NCBI GenBank assembly: GCA_002436185.1
Contig: DJKX01000015.1
Coordinates: 1-35,992 of the forward strand
Direction of reading: 5' to 3'
DNA length: 35,992 nt
DNA from: Fidelibacterota bacterium UBA6531
GTDB lineage: Bacteria > Fidelibacterota > Marinisomatia > Marinisomatales > TCS55
Every line of letters starts with the position of its first letter. Position 1 is the stretch's first letter. The translations under genes and the position numbers were made by a program. This document shows, in pieces, positions 16,215 to 25,282 of this stretch. Under the pieces are notes generated by a model that saw only the letters and a list, made by a program, of their open reading frames with translations, did no database searches and was not told the DNA's origin.

Positions 16215-18137
16215 ATGAAAAGTAAATTAACACCTCGATATATCATTATCGCCTTAGTACTGGTCTGGGCATTTTATGCCATATGGCCCACAATCCAATA
16301 TCAAAATCTTTCTGCAGATGAAATTGAAACCATGCAGGAAGAAGGTTCCTTGCAGGATTTGGAAAGTAAAATCATTAAACAAGGACTGGATTTAAAAGGC
16401 GGTATTTACATTGTTCTTGAGGTTGATCTCCCTACATTGGTGAGCAACCTGGCCATCAATAAGGATAAGCGCTTTGAACAAGCACTGGCGAAAATAAGTA
16501 TACGAATTAAGGCAGATTCAGAACTGGATTTTTTCCAGGTTTTTCAAGATGAAATCAATTCTGAAGGTTTGCGCATTCACCGCTATTTTGATGTGGATTA
16601 CGGCGGTAATATGGATGAAATTGTTGCAAGCCTCAAAGATCAGGCGGATGATGCAATTAATCGTGTTTTGGAGATTCTCCAAAACCGTGTGGATCAGTTC
16701 GGCGTATCAGAACCTACAATTCAAAAACAAGGTAACAGTAGAATAATTGTCGAATTAGCCGGAATCCATGATTCTGAACGAGCCCGGGATTTACTACAAA
16801 GCACTGCATTGCTCGAATTTATCCTAGTCAAATCTCCTGACCTTACGAATGATATGCTATTACGCATTGATAAAGTAATCAAAGGGAGTGAAGAACTTGT
16901 AGGGCTCACTAAAACGGCTGAAGAAGAAAAAACTACGATTGGTTCGTCGGCTCCTGTGAGTGAAGATAAAACTATTTCCGTTAGTGAACTATTTGGCGAA
17001 CAAGCTGCTCAAGCTGCTGCAGACACTTCAGATACATCTGTAGTCGTTGATCAAAATCTTTTGGAAGACAGGCCTTTCTCTTCTCTTTTAAGAGCGCTGG
17101 GTAACGATATTGGCACTCCGGAAAAAAATGTATATATTATTAAAAAAATTCTGGCAATGGACGATGTTCAAGATAAGTTGGATGCCGCCAATGGTCAATT
17201 TCTCATGAGTGATGCTCCTGAATCATTTACAAATATTGATGGCGGTCAAGAAAAAATGTACCGTATGTTCTACTTGGAAGGTGAATCTGAACTCACAGGT
17301 GGTGTCGTAGAAAAAGCCAGTGCCACAATCGGCGGAACCGGCAGCTCTGCTTCGGGGCAATCCATCGTATTGCTGGATATGAATTCGGAAGGTTCCCGAA
17401 CATGGTCAAGAGTTACAGGTGGAAATATCGGACGTAGAGTTGCACTCGTTCTGGATAAAAAAGTTCATATGGCTCCCGTGATTCGTTCAAAAATTTCCGA
17501 TGGTGGCACAATGATTGAAGGTTTCGCTAATATGGATGAAGCGAAAGATATTGCCATTGTGCTCCGTGCCGGTGCATTACCCGCCCCAGTAAACATCATC
17601 GAAGAACGGGTTGTGGGACCTTCATTAGGTGCTGATTCAGTAGCAAAAGGGACACTGTCTGTTATAATTGGATTGGTATTGGTGCTCATATTTATGCTCT
17701 TATATTATAAACTGTCCGGACTTATTGCTGATTTTGCATTAATCTGGAATATCATTCTCGTTTTAGCCATTTTAGCTATGCTGGATGCGACATTAACCCT
17801 CCCGGGTATTGCAGCTCTTATTTTAACAGTGGGAATGTCAATTGATGCAAATGTAATTATATTTGAAAGAATTCGCGAAGAACAGCGTAAAGGCAAAACA
17901 CCTCGAGCTGCCATTGATGCCGGTTATGACCGGGCGTTGACAACAATTATTGATGCCAATGTTACAACATTAGTTGCAGCGCTGGTCTTATATCAGTTTG
18001 GCACAGGCCCGATTCGTGGCTTCGCTACTGTTTTGTTTTGGGGTATTGTGATTTCCATGTTTACAGCCATTTTTGTTACACGAACTATTTTTAATACTCT
18101 TACAGAACGTAGGGGTTTACAGAGATTAAGCATATGA
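16215..18137 (+). CDS. secD: Protein translocase subunit SecD
   Basis: A 640-residue RND-family component of the Sec machinery that uses the proton gradient to help release exported proteins into the periplasm. One N-terminal helix is followed by the D1 motif GLDLKGGIYIVLEVD, a large periplasmic domain, and five C-terminal helices carrying GMSIDANVIIFERIREE. The periplasmic part contains a long acidic, serine- and alanine-rich insertion (about 235-280) that looks disordered. It overlaps secF by four bases (ATGA). A promoter candidate lies upstream. Confidence 0.97.
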   Translation: MKSKLTPRYIIIALVLVWAFYAIWPTIQYQNLSADEIETMQEEGSLQDLESKIIKQGLDLKGGIYIVLEVDLPTLVSNLAINKDKRFEQALAKISIRIKADSELDFFQVFQDEINSEGLRIHRYFDVDYGGNMDEIVASLKDQADDAINRVLEILQNRVDQFGVSEPTIQKQGNSRIIVELAGIHDSERARDLLQSTALLEFILVKSPDLTNDMLLRIDKVIKGSEELVGLTKTAEEEKTTIGSSAPVSEDKTISVSELFGEQAAQAAADTSDTSVVVDQNLLEDRPFSSLLRALGNDIGTPEKNVYIIKKILAMDDVQDKLDAANGQFLMSDAPESFTNIDGGQEKMYRMFYLEGESELTGGVVEKASATIGGTGSSASGQSIVLLDMNSEGSRTWSRVTGGNIGRRVALVLDKKVHMAPVIRSKISDGGTMIEGFANMDEAKDIAIVLRAGALPAPVNIIEERVVGPSLGADSVAKGTLSVIIGLVLVLIFMLLYYKLSGLIADFALIWNIILVLAILAMLDATLTLPGIAALILTVGMSIDANVIIFERIREEQRKGKTPRAAIDAGYDRALTTIIDANVTTLVAALVLYQFGTGPIRGFATVLFWGIVISMFTAIFVTRTIFNTLTERRGLQRLSI

Positions 18138-19063
18138 GACTGATCAAAGAGACTGATATCAAATTTTTAAGCCAAAGTCGCTTTGGATATTTTCTATCCG
18201 GAGCCATCATTCTTGCAGGGTTAATTTCGCTGGTTCTACAGGGCGGGCCCCGATTGAGTATCGATTTCAAGGGCGGTTCACTAGTTGCAGTACAATTCAC
18301 TGAAGTAATGGATGTGAATAATGTACGTCAAGTTATGGATGCAGTTTCAATTGAAGGCCAAATCCATAATTATAGCCGAGCTGAGATAAAACAATTTGGC
18401 AGTGCAAAAGATATTTCTGTCAGACTTCCCATCCAGGAAGATCAACCTGAGAACTTTCCCCAATTAATTGTAAATCATTTATATGAATCATTTCCTGATG
18501 CTGTACCGGCTGATCAAAATGATTTTATTTTATCCATCGAAAAAGTTGGACCAAAAATTGGTGCTGAATTAAGCGGTAAGGCAGTTATGGCAATCATGTC
18601 TGCATTATTATTGATCCTAATTTATATTTCAATTCGTTTTGAATTCAAATTTGCTATTGGTGCTATAGCTGCTTTAAGCCACGATGTTATTATTACATTG
18701 GGTATTTTTTCCATTATGGATTATGAAATATCCCTACCAATTATAGCTGCATTTTTAACGATTGTTGGATATTCTCTAAATGATACTATTGTTATATTAG
18801 ATAGAGTGAGAGAAAATGTAAAAACTATGAAACGATTATCTTATAGTGATATGGTGGATCGAAGTATTAATGATTCACTCAGTAGAACCATCATTACATC
18901 CATTACTACTTTTATGGTTGTATTAATTCTTTTTGTGTTTGGCGGTGAAGTTATTCATTACTTTTCTTTTGCCATGTTGATCGGTGTTGTCGTAGGGACG
19001 TATTCCAGCATATATGTTGCTTGCCCCATTGTGGTTCAACTTCATAAAGGTGTTAAATCCTAA
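18134..19063 (+). CDS. secF: Protein translocase subunit SecF
   Basis: A 309-residue partner of SecD. It has the N-terminal helix and the SIDFKGGSLV motif, a short periplasmic domain and five membrane helices with GYSLNDTIVILDRVREN, the conserved proton-pathway segment. The start overlaps the secD stop. A clear intrinsic terminator follows at 19093, so secDF is a defined two-gene unit. Confidence 0.97.
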   Translation: MRLIKETDIKFLSQSRFGYFLSGAIILAGLISLVLQGGPRLSIDFKGGSLVAVQFTEVMDVNNVRQVMDAVSIEGQIHNYSRAEIKQFGSAKDISVRLPIQEDQPENFPQLIVNHLYESFPDAVPADQNDFILSIEKVGPKIGAELSGKAVMAIMSALLLILIYISIRFEFKFAIGAIAALSHDVIITLGIFSIMDYEISLPIIAAFLTIVGYSLNDTIVILDRVRENVKTMKRLSYSDMVDRSINDSLSRTIITSITTFMVVLILFVFGGEVIHYFSFAMLIGVVVGTYSSIYVACPIVVQLHKGVKS

Positions 19064-19092
19064 TTATTTCTCCTTTTCAATTCAATTATAAA

Positions 19093-19120
19093 AACTCCGC
19101 AACAGCGGAGTTTTTTATTT
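19093..19120 (+). terminator. Intrinsic terminator after secF
   Basis: AACTCCGC (19093-19100) pairs with GCGGAGTT (19105-19112) around AACA, followed by TTTT and more A/T. It is 30 bases after the secF stop. Confidence 0.9.
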
Positions 19121-19127
19121 CAGAATT

Positions 19128-20000
19128 ATGAAATCAAAATCCTACTTTTTGTACGTTGCTATTTGTCTCATCTGGGGAACCACATGGGTTATTCTGAAAA
19201 AAAGCCTCATTGAAGGAACACCTGCTATTTATGGTGTCGGATTACGTATTTTTGCAGCAGGTATCATTTTACTATTAATTTCATTTTTCCAAAAACGATC
19301 CATTCCACGTACTCGTGAAGCTATCAATATTTATATCTCTTTCGGCCTTTTGAATTTAGTCGTTGGTTATGGTGCTACGTATTGGGCAGCGCAATTTATT
19401 TATTCCAACTTGGCTTCAATACTTTGGACAGGATTCCCGATTATAATTGTAATAATGTCACATTTTTATCTTCCAAATGAAAAGATAAATTTACCCAAAA
19501 TCATTTCCCTTGTCATCGGTGTAACAGGTGTATTTTTAATTCTTTCGCAAGGAAAAAGCCTGGGAGGTGAAAATGTTATTGTAGGCATGTCTGTTATTAT
19601 CGTTGCTGTGATTTTAGCAGCATTGCCAAATGTCTATTTGAAAAAACATAACAAAGCGATCGATACACTAACTATGAATGCTGTTTGTCAAACAGGTGCA
19701 GGCATTATACTACTTACCATTTCCAGTTTATTGGAAAAAGATCAGGTTATGATTTGGAGCCCTTTTAATATTTTTGCTATGGTGTATTTAACACTATTCG
19801 GCTCCATAGCTGCATGGCTTATTTATGTTTGGCTTTTCAAACATTTGACCATGACTCAAATTGCTTATATAGCTTTTCCACCGCCCGTTATAGCATCATT
19901 TCTTGGTTGGATGTTTTTAGGAGAAGCATTAACACCGGTTACAATCCTTGGAGCTATGCTGGTTATCACAGGAGCTGTTGCGGTTAATCTCAAACACTAG
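19128..20000 (+). CDS. EamA/DMT-family transporter
   Basis: A 290-residue integral membrane protein with ten predicted helices arranged as two EamA repeats (about 5-135 and 150-288). The first has CLIWGTTWVILK near the N terminus; the second ends in FLGWMFLGEALTPVTILGAMLVITGA, the typical EamA close. Members export amino acids, metabolites or nucleotide sugars; the substrate cannot be deduced here. It begins just after the secF terminator, so it needs its own promoter, which I could not place confidently. Confidence 0.9.
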   Translation: MKSKSYFLYVAICLIWGTTWVILKKSLIEGTPAIYGVGLRIFAAGIILLLISFFQKRSIPRTREAINIYISFGLLNLVVGYGATYWAAQFIYSNLASILWTGFPIIIVIMSHFYLPNEKINLPKIISLVIGVTGVFLILSQGKSLGGENVIVGMSVIIVAVILAALPNVYLKKHNKAIDTLTMNAVCQTGAGIILLTISSLLEKDQVMIWSPFNIFAMVYLTLFGSIAAWLIYVWLFKHLTMTQIAYIAFPPPVIASFLGWMFLGEALTPVTILGAMLVITGAVAVNLKH

Positions 20001-20043
20001 AGCAAATCTCATAAACACTGGTTAAATTCAAGTCTTAATACGA

Positions 20044-20541
20044 ATGAAAACTATTATTTACAGCACTGTTAAAACTCCTTTTGGAATTATGGGTATTACC
20101 AAATCAGACAAAGGATTACGCCGTATCTATTTCCCGGAAGAAGCTCCTTTTATAAAAGCACTGAAAAAAGATTTCCCAAATGATAAATGTGTCAAAAATG
20201 ATATTGCCTGTGGTGAAATCAAAAAACAGATAGAAGAATATTTTTCCGGAAAAAGAACAACATTTGATTTAGACTTGGATTTACAATGCCCACCATTTTA
20301 TAAAAAAGTGCTTAAGGAAGTAAACAACATACCTTATGGTAAAACAGCTTCATATAAATATATTGCAAAACGGACCGGTAATTCAAAAGCCGTTCGGGCG
20401 GCTGGATCAGCCAATGCCAATAATCCATTACCCATTGTTATTCCCTGCCATCGTATAATTAATACTAACGGCGGTTTAGGTGGATATGGCGGCAATTTAC
20501 AACGTAAAGCGTACCTTCTTGAACTGGAAGGGATATTATAA
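20044..20541 (+). CDS. ogt: Methylated-DNA--[protein]-cysteine S-methyltransferase
   Basis: A 165-residue suicidal DNA repair protein that transfers alkyl groups from O6-alkylguanine to its own cysteine. The acceptor C135 is in IVIPCHRIINTNGGLGGYGG, preceded by the winged helix with IPYGKTASYKYIA and KAVRAAGSANANNP. No AraC/Ada domain is fused, so this is an Ogt/MGT-type enzyme. It lies ten bases before the DUF502 gene. Confidence 0.93.
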   Translation: MKTIIYSTVKTPFGIMGITKSDKGLRRIYFPEEAPFIKALKKDFPNDKCVKNDIACGEIKKQIEEYFSGKRTTFDLDLDLQCPPFYKKVLKEVNNIPYGKTASYKYIAKRTGNSKAVRAAGSANANNPLPIVIPCHRIINTNGGLGGYGGNLQRKAYLLELEGIL

Positions 20542-20550
20542 AAAAGTATT

Positions 20551-21150
20551 ATGTGGACTCATATTAAACGAACGATACTGACCGGTGTGTTTACCATTGT
20601 ACCCTTAGTGCTGACTATATATATACTCACATTTTTATTCCGTTTTCTGGATGGTGTTTCTGCTCCAATTTTGAGAGTAATCGGTTTTCACATTCCAGGT
20701 TTAGGTTTATTGCTGACCATTCTTGCTGTATATGCATTAGGTTTAATCGTTCGTAATGTACTTGGAAATCGTTTGATTAGCTGGGGAGAAAAAATTCTTT
20801 TAACGATTCCCATCGTCAACACTATATATAAAACAATCAAACAGTTTATCAGCGCATTTTCCGGGACTGCTGACGGAAAAAATTTCCAAAAAGTTATTTT
20901 CCTGCAATATCCCAGAGTAGGCGTTTGGACATTGGCGTTTGTTACCGGTGAATCTGTTGATGCAAATAGTGTTGAATATTATCATGTATTTGTACCTACA
21001 ACACCCAATCCTACTTCAGGTTTCTTTATCATGATTCCAAAACGTGAAACAATGTTGACGGAAATGACAGTTGAAGAAGGAATCAAAATGGTTATTTCCG
21101 GTGGTTTGATTGCTCCACCAGAAAATGAGCTGCATAATTTTCCTAAATAA
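20551..21150 (+). CDS. DUF502 membrane protein
   Basis: A 199-residue inner-membrane protein with two N-terminal helices (about 8-30 and 48-68), followed by a soluble domain with SWGEKILLTIPIVNTIYKTIKQ, FLQYPRVGVWTLAFVTGE and FVPTTPNPTSGFFIMIPK. These are the signature segments of the DUF502 family, whose function is not established. It is closely spaced between ogt and plsY (nine bases to each). Confidence 0.9.
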   Translation: MWTHIKRTILTGVFTIVPLVLTIYILTFLFRFLDGVSAPILRVIGFHIPGLGLLLTILAVYALGLIVRNVLGNRLISWGEKILLTIPIVNTIYKTIKQFISAFSGTADGKNFQKVIFLQYPRVGVWTLAFVTGESVDANSVEYYHVFVPTTPNPTSGFFIMIPKRETMLTEMTVEEGIKMVISGGLIAPPENELHNFPK

Positions 21151-21159
21151 TTATTTTCT

Positions 21160-21819
21160 ATGAGTTCAGCATTTGAATTAATTCTACTTCTATTTGCCAG
21201 TTATCTAACCGGTTCAACCCCTACTAGTATAATCATTAGTAAAATAACCAAGGGGATAGATATTCGCGAACACGGCAGTGGTAATGCAGGAGCGACCAAT
21301 GTCTTTCGCGTTCTGGGCTGGAAATGGGCACTGATTGTTGTTGTGGTTGATGTTTTCAAAGGATGGCTGCCGGCGGCTGTTTATGCCACCACTTTATTCA
21401 AAGGACAGCCAATTGACGATATAGGCGTTGTTCAAATCTTATGCGGTTTTGCTGCTGTATTGGGGCATACATACACCGTTTTTGCCGGATTCAAAGGAGG
21501 CAAAGGTGTGGGGACATTGGGTGGTATGCTGTTGGCCCTTTTTCCCATAGCTGTACCTCTATGCCTGATTGTTTTTGCGATTGTGCTGGTTCTAACCGGT
21601 TATGTTTCGCTAGGATCCATTATGGCATCTGTATCCCTGCCAATACTTCTTTTTATTATGCCGCCACTTGGTCTAGCTAACCCGCCACCATTATCGTTAT
21701 TGATCTTCAGTCTGCTTGTACCGTGGTTCATCATTTTTACCCACAGGAGCAATCTATCTCGACTACGTTCGGGGGAAGAAAATCGCTTTGAAAAAGCGAT
21801 GATTTTTAGAAAGAAATAA
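21160..21819 (+). CDS. plsY: Glycerol-3-phosphate acyltransferase PlsY
   Basis: A 219-residue membrane enzyme that transfers acyl from acyl-phosphate to glycerol-3-phosphate, the first step of phospholipid synthesis. Motif 1 (GSGNAGATNVFRVLG), motif 2 (FAGFKGGKGVGT) and the multi-helix topology are all present. It ends four bases from the convergent Omp85 gene. Confidence 0.96.
   Translation: MSSAFELILLLFASYLTGSTPTSIIISKITKGIDIREHGSGNAGATNVFRVLGWKWALIVVVVDVFKGWLPAAVYATTLFKGQPIDDIGVVQILCGFAAVLGHTYTVFAGFKGGKGVGTLGGMLLALFPIAVPLCLIVFAIVLVLTGYVSLGSIMASVSLPILLFIMPPLGLANPPPLSLLIFSLLVPWFIIFTHRSNLSRLRSGEENRFEKAMIFRKK
21777..21800 (-). terminator. Possible terminator for the leftward Omp85 operon, inside plsY 3' end
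   Basis: ATCGCTTT and AAAGCGAT (21782-21800) form an eight-base-pair stem with a three-base loop. On the minus strand it lies 24 bases after the Omp85 stop and is followed by TTTCTTCC. It lies within coding sequence of plsY. Confidence 0.4.
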
Positions 21820-21823
21820 TTCG

Positions 21824-23101
21824 TTAAAATTTTTGTCCGATAGAAAAGTGGAATGATGATTCCACTGCTTCCCCATCATAAAAAGACCAGCCATAATCTA
21901 AACGAACATTTCCGGCCATGGCCACGGGAATTCTTATTCCCACACCTAGTCCCATCATGGGTTTCTTTTCGTATAATTCACCCCAATTATTTCCAACAAC
22001 ACCCCCATCAGCAAATAAAATGCCTTGTAAACCAAATTCAGATTTAATGGGACCAAAGGGGGAATCCTGTTGAATTGCGTATCGTGGAATAATTGTCTGG
22101 CGGAGTTCAATCGAAGAAAATGCGCTAAAATATCCAAAACGGTAATCTTGTATTCCACTTGAAAATAATCCCGGATTTTCAATTTGCCAACCGCGCACAG
22201 AATATCCACCGCCCAATCCGAACTTAAACAATTCTTGATGCAAATTTCCGTGAGTAGAGTTGATCGTAATATTTGAACCTATGGTTGTTTTACGTTTCCC
22301 TTTAATGGGTGAAAAAAATGCGCTATAGGATTGATTCCAAAACAATGCATTATTATTTATATTGAAAAAATTAAAATATTGAGCAGAATGAAAAATGTAA
22401 ACACCTTGTGATGGATCATTATAAATATCCCGTGTATCATAGGCCATACTGGCTTGGGGCGCAATATAATCAAATTCAATTGTGGTACTATCTCCCACAA
22501 AATCTTTTTTCTCGAATTCAAATCCAATACTTACCCTTTTCTGATAACCAAAATATCGTCCAACATTCATTTCGAAAGAAGATGTTTGACGCTCAAGTGG
22601 AAGGAATACGTGATCGGATACATGCTTACCTACCTGAAATGATACCGAAATATGATCTCCGAAAACCCAGGGGTCGTTGAATTCAATTCCATAGGCATCA
22701 ATACCTCCTAGTAATCTTCCGATGACTAATGATTCATTGCGCCCTCTCAAATTTTTTATAATTCCTCCAAATACAACTGACCATCCGGTATCTTCTTCAT
22801 AAGAAGGAGAAAATATTGGAAAAAACCGAGTTGATTCAATAACGTGATAACGCAATTTTACGGTACCATCTTCTAAAGGAACAGCTTGCCATGACACAGT
22901 GCTAAAGATCCCCAAATTTTCAATTCTATTTCTGTCGTCTTGGGCAATAGAACTATCCAATGCTACACGGAGTGGATGCTGTATTTCTCGTTCGATGATG
23001 TATTCTCTGGTATTTTGATGACCACGAATATCAATACTCGATACAATTTGCGCAGAAGATATCGCCGTCATGACGATAAAAGGGACACTATATTTAAACA
23101 T
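21824..23101 (-). CDS. Omp85-family outer-membrane protein with a single POTRA domain
   Basis: A 425-residue protein. It has a signal peptide (about 1-18), one POTRA domain (about 19-90, VSSIDIRGHQNTREYII to VKLRYHVIES) and a beta-barrel domain (about 95-425). The conserved loop-6 motif of Omp85 proteins is VRGW (302-305), and the protein ends in phenylalanine (SIGQKF), as barrel substrates of BAM do. BamA itself has five POTRAs, so this is a shorter relative (TamA, FhaC or unassigned). It is the last gene in an overlapping set with three heme-binding proteins and may insert or secrete one of them. Confidence 0.85.
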   Translation of the reverse strand: MFKYSVPFIVMTAISSAQIVSSIDIRGHQNTREYIIEREIQHPLRVALDSSIAQDDRNRIENLGIFSTVSWQAVPLEDGTVKLRYHVIESTRFFPIFSPSYEEDTGWSVVFGGIIKNLRGRNESLVIGRLLGGIDAYGIEFNDPWVFGDHISVSFQVGKHVSDHVFLPLERQTSSFEMNVGRYFGYQKRVSIGFEFEKKDFVGDSTTIEFDYIAPQASMAYDTRDIYNDPSQGVYIFHSAQYFNFFNINNNALFWNQSYSAFFSPIKGKRKTTIGSNITINSTHGNLHQELFKFGLGGGYSVRGWQIENPGLFSSGIQDYRFGYFSAFSSIELRQTIIPRYAIQQDSPFGPIKSEFGLQGILFADGGVVGNNWGELYEKKPMMGLGVGIRIPVAMAGNVRLDYGWSFYDGEAVESSFHFSIGQKF

Positions 23102-23115
23102 GTTTTAACTAAATA

Positions 23116-23835
23116 TTAAAGTTCGAAACCATCCATGAGCTGTTGTTTTTTCAGCTCAATACCCTCTTCAGAATATACATCCTGAATAGCATGTTTGATT
23201 TTTCGTTCTATTAATCGGCTGTGTACTTGTACTGCAAGATGTCTGTCATCTATAACCCTAACGGCAAATTCAGAATCTTTATCTTCATAACGATGCCAGA
23301 CTCCATCAAAATCTTTGGGTGTACCATATTCCATAAGCACTTTGTGTTTTAACACATCATCTGCGGTTAGTTGTGGAAAACCCGTATCCAAAATTTCTAC
23401 GGATTTTACCACAGCATTCATTTCAAAATGAGATAATTCATAATTTGTCACACTATAAATATTATCCACATTAACAAAATGGAGTTCGACCACTTCATTG
23501 GTCAAACGCGTCCTATGATGATAGGTAATCTTTGCTCGTTTAAGAGGGAGTTCAATTCCAGATGGCAAGGTTATGGGATCATCCCAGTATTCAGGAGAGG
23601 CGGCTGTATCAAATACAATTCCGAGGACTTCAGGTAAACTTGCTTTCCATCCTGCGAGCGTTTCGCGATTCATCACCCAGCCTTTAGGTAATGTTTTTAA
23701 AGGAATAATAACCGTTTTTTCCGGTGGAGTAACGACAGGGATTTCATTGATTACATCAATAACTTCAGGAGCTTGGGGCGGAGTACAGGTTACCCAGAAA
23801 AAACAAAATATCAGTAATGTATAATGTTTCAACAT
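23116..23835 (-). CDS. Predicted lipoprotein of unknown function
   Basis: A 239-residue exported protein. The N terminus (FCFFWVTCTPP) has a signal helix ending in a cysteine at position 17 that may be lipidated, though WVTC is a poor lipobox. A proline-rich stretch (about 18-45) is followed by a mixed alpha/beta domain and a charged helical C terminus. I recognise no domain. It overlaps the upstream cytochrome gene by seven bases and precedes the Omp85 gene by 14, so it probably belongs to the same machine. Confidence 0.7.
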   Translation of the reverse strand: MLKHYTLLIFCFFWVTCTPPQAPEVIDVINEIPVVTPPEKTVIIPLKTLPKGWVMNRETLAGWKASLPEVLGIVFDTAASPEYWDDPITLPSGIELPLKRAKITYHHRTRLTNEVVELHFVNVDNIYSVTNYELSHFEMNAVVKSVEILDTGFPQLTADDVLKHKVLMEYGTPKDFDGVWHRYEDKDSEFAVRVIDDRHLAVQVHSRLIERKIKHAIQDVYSEEGIELKKQQLMDGFEL

Positions 23836-24188
23836 TTATGATCAGGGTGTTTTTTACCTTGATGACATACCCAGCAGGATACTTCATGTAATCCCAAAGG
23901 TTTCATAGTAGTCGTATTAATATGTTTTACCATACGCATCATTTCTCGAGAAACAATTTTTTGTTCCTTCTCATCACTGGCATAATCTTTAATATTATGA
24001 CAATAGTTGCATTTAACCCCTAACTCCTTGGTTACAGATTTCTTCATGAATTTCATGATTTCTGCCTTTTTAGTATAAGACAAAACCTGTACATTTTTCA
24101 ACTCACTCTTTTTTTCATCTTCAGCGAAGATTGAAGAGATTAAGGCAATGCACAAAATTAACTGCAAATGTTTTCTTTTCAAAACCAT
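23829..24188 (-). CDS. Diheme c-type cytochrome (photosynthetic reaction-centre cytochrome-like)
   Basis: A 119-residue periplasmic protein with a signal peptide (about 1-22) and two CxxCH heme sites: CNYCH at 60-64 and CWVCH at 105-109. The spacing, the MMRMVKHIN helix between them, which offers axial methionines, and the closing CHQGKKHP resemble one half of the reaction-centre cytochrome c subunit family (PF02276), common in non-photosynthetic bacteria. An upstream start at 24263 would lie inside the preceding gene and lacks a signal peptide in the right place; 24188 is preferred. It is likely an electron carrier for the adjacent heme-barrel protein. Confidence 0.85.
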   Translation of the reverse strand: MVLKRKHLQLILCIALISSIFAEDEKKSELKNVQVLSYTKKAEIMKFMKKSVTKELGVKCNYCHNIKDYASDEKEQKIVSREMMRMVKHINTTTMKPLGLHEVSCWVCHQGKKHPDHKC

Positions 24189-25282
24189 GTATGAACCATC
24201 AAAATATATTCTGGATTTAACTCCGCCGTTTTCCCAGTTACACCCGTAAACCGTGCTTGACATCGGACTTCCATAAAAGAAATCGGGTAAAATTCCGTTC
24301 CGAATGTAATACGATTTATGGATGAACCGGATGCATCAATATTTTCATCAAAAAAATCATATTTTAATAACAAAGTTAATCCTTTTGTAATATTATAATC
24401 TATTTCGCTGTAAGATGCCAAAACGGTACCTGTGGATACATATTCTTCTGCAATGTCCACTTCCCCAGTCCATGTAATGTTTCCCACTGATATACCACCA
24501 AACAATCCATTAAAGCGAGTTAATCCTTGTTGAAGTATTGAACCACCGAGATAACCATTGATCAGTCCCAATGTAGGCCACCATTCCAACCGACTTGTAA
24601 ATGCTTTATCATATACGTTTTCTCCAAAACCGCCGCTACTGGATTCATCGATAAACTGATTAGCAATACTCTGGCTGAAATTTAAATTACCGACATTGAT
24701 ACCGACTTCAATTAATCCGGGAGAATATAAATAAGGTGAAAAAGCCAGTCCTTCATATTCCAATGCTTTTTTACGAACATTGCCGCCACGGATAAATGAT
24801 GTGTGATCATCAATATTCAATCCATATGCCGGTAAATCTTTACCCATTTTTACATAACCATTAAAAGGAAGACCTGACCAAAGTAGCCATACTTCATTTT
24901 GACTGCGTAAAAGGTCTTGTTCAGTAAATACACCTACATTTTCATTCACGTACAAATATACTGCAATGTCCGCCTGCATAGGAAACAGTGTACTTTGTAA
25001 TTGTCCATTTTCATTTGCGTTGTAATTCAAAAAGCGTACATCTCCACCTACACGGAGATATTCATTTATCATGCCTGAATAACCGCCAACTCGATCACTG
25101 CCTTGAGCTTTGGTCAGTTCTGAGCTGGCTACGGAAATGCCATAATCATTCCGTAAACTGCCTCCGTTGGGATCCACATGACATAAATTGCATGATACAC
25201 CTTCCTGCACAGCAAAACGAGGTAAGGCTTGTATTGAAGCAATCAGGATCAGAAATAGGCTAGTTATCTTCAGCGCCGTCAT
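24179..25282 (-). CDS. Outer-membrane barrel with N-terminal c-type heme site (cytochrome-porin fusion)
   Basis: A 367-residue protein. A signal peptide (about 1-19) is followed by CNLCH at 31-35 and the tail DPNGGSLRNDYG, then a region of alternating short amphipathic strands to the C-terminal HTWF, ending in phenylalanine as outer-membrane barrels do. A single heme at the N terminus of a porin-sized barrel is the design of Cyc2-type iron oxidases. I infer the architecture, not the substrate, and cannot claim Cyc2 orthology. The gene overlaps its neighbours on both sides (23 and 10 bases). Confidence 0.75.
   Translation of the reverse strand: MTALKITSLFLILIASIQALPRFAVQEGVSCNLCHVDPNGGSLRNDYGISVASSELTKAQGSDRVGGYSGMINEYLRVGGDVRFLNYNANENGQLQSTLFPMQADIAVYLYVNENVGVFTEQDLLRSQNEVWLLWSGLPFNGYVKMGKDLPAYGLNIDDHTSFIRGGNVRKKALEYEGLAFSPYLYSPGLIEVGINVGNLNFSQSIANQFIDESSSGGFGENVYDKAFTSRLEWWPTLGLINGYLGGSILQQGLTRFNGLFGGISVGNITWTGEVDIAEEYVSTGTVLASYSEIDYNITKGLTLLLKYDFFDENIDASGSSINRITFGTEFYPISFMEVRCQARFTGVTGKTAELNPEYILMVHTWF

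Noticed and set aside
21782..21807. Plus-strand terminator for plsY
   Set aside because: The stem and T run lie before the plsY stop codon, so termination here would truncate the message; it is more plausible for the opposing gene.
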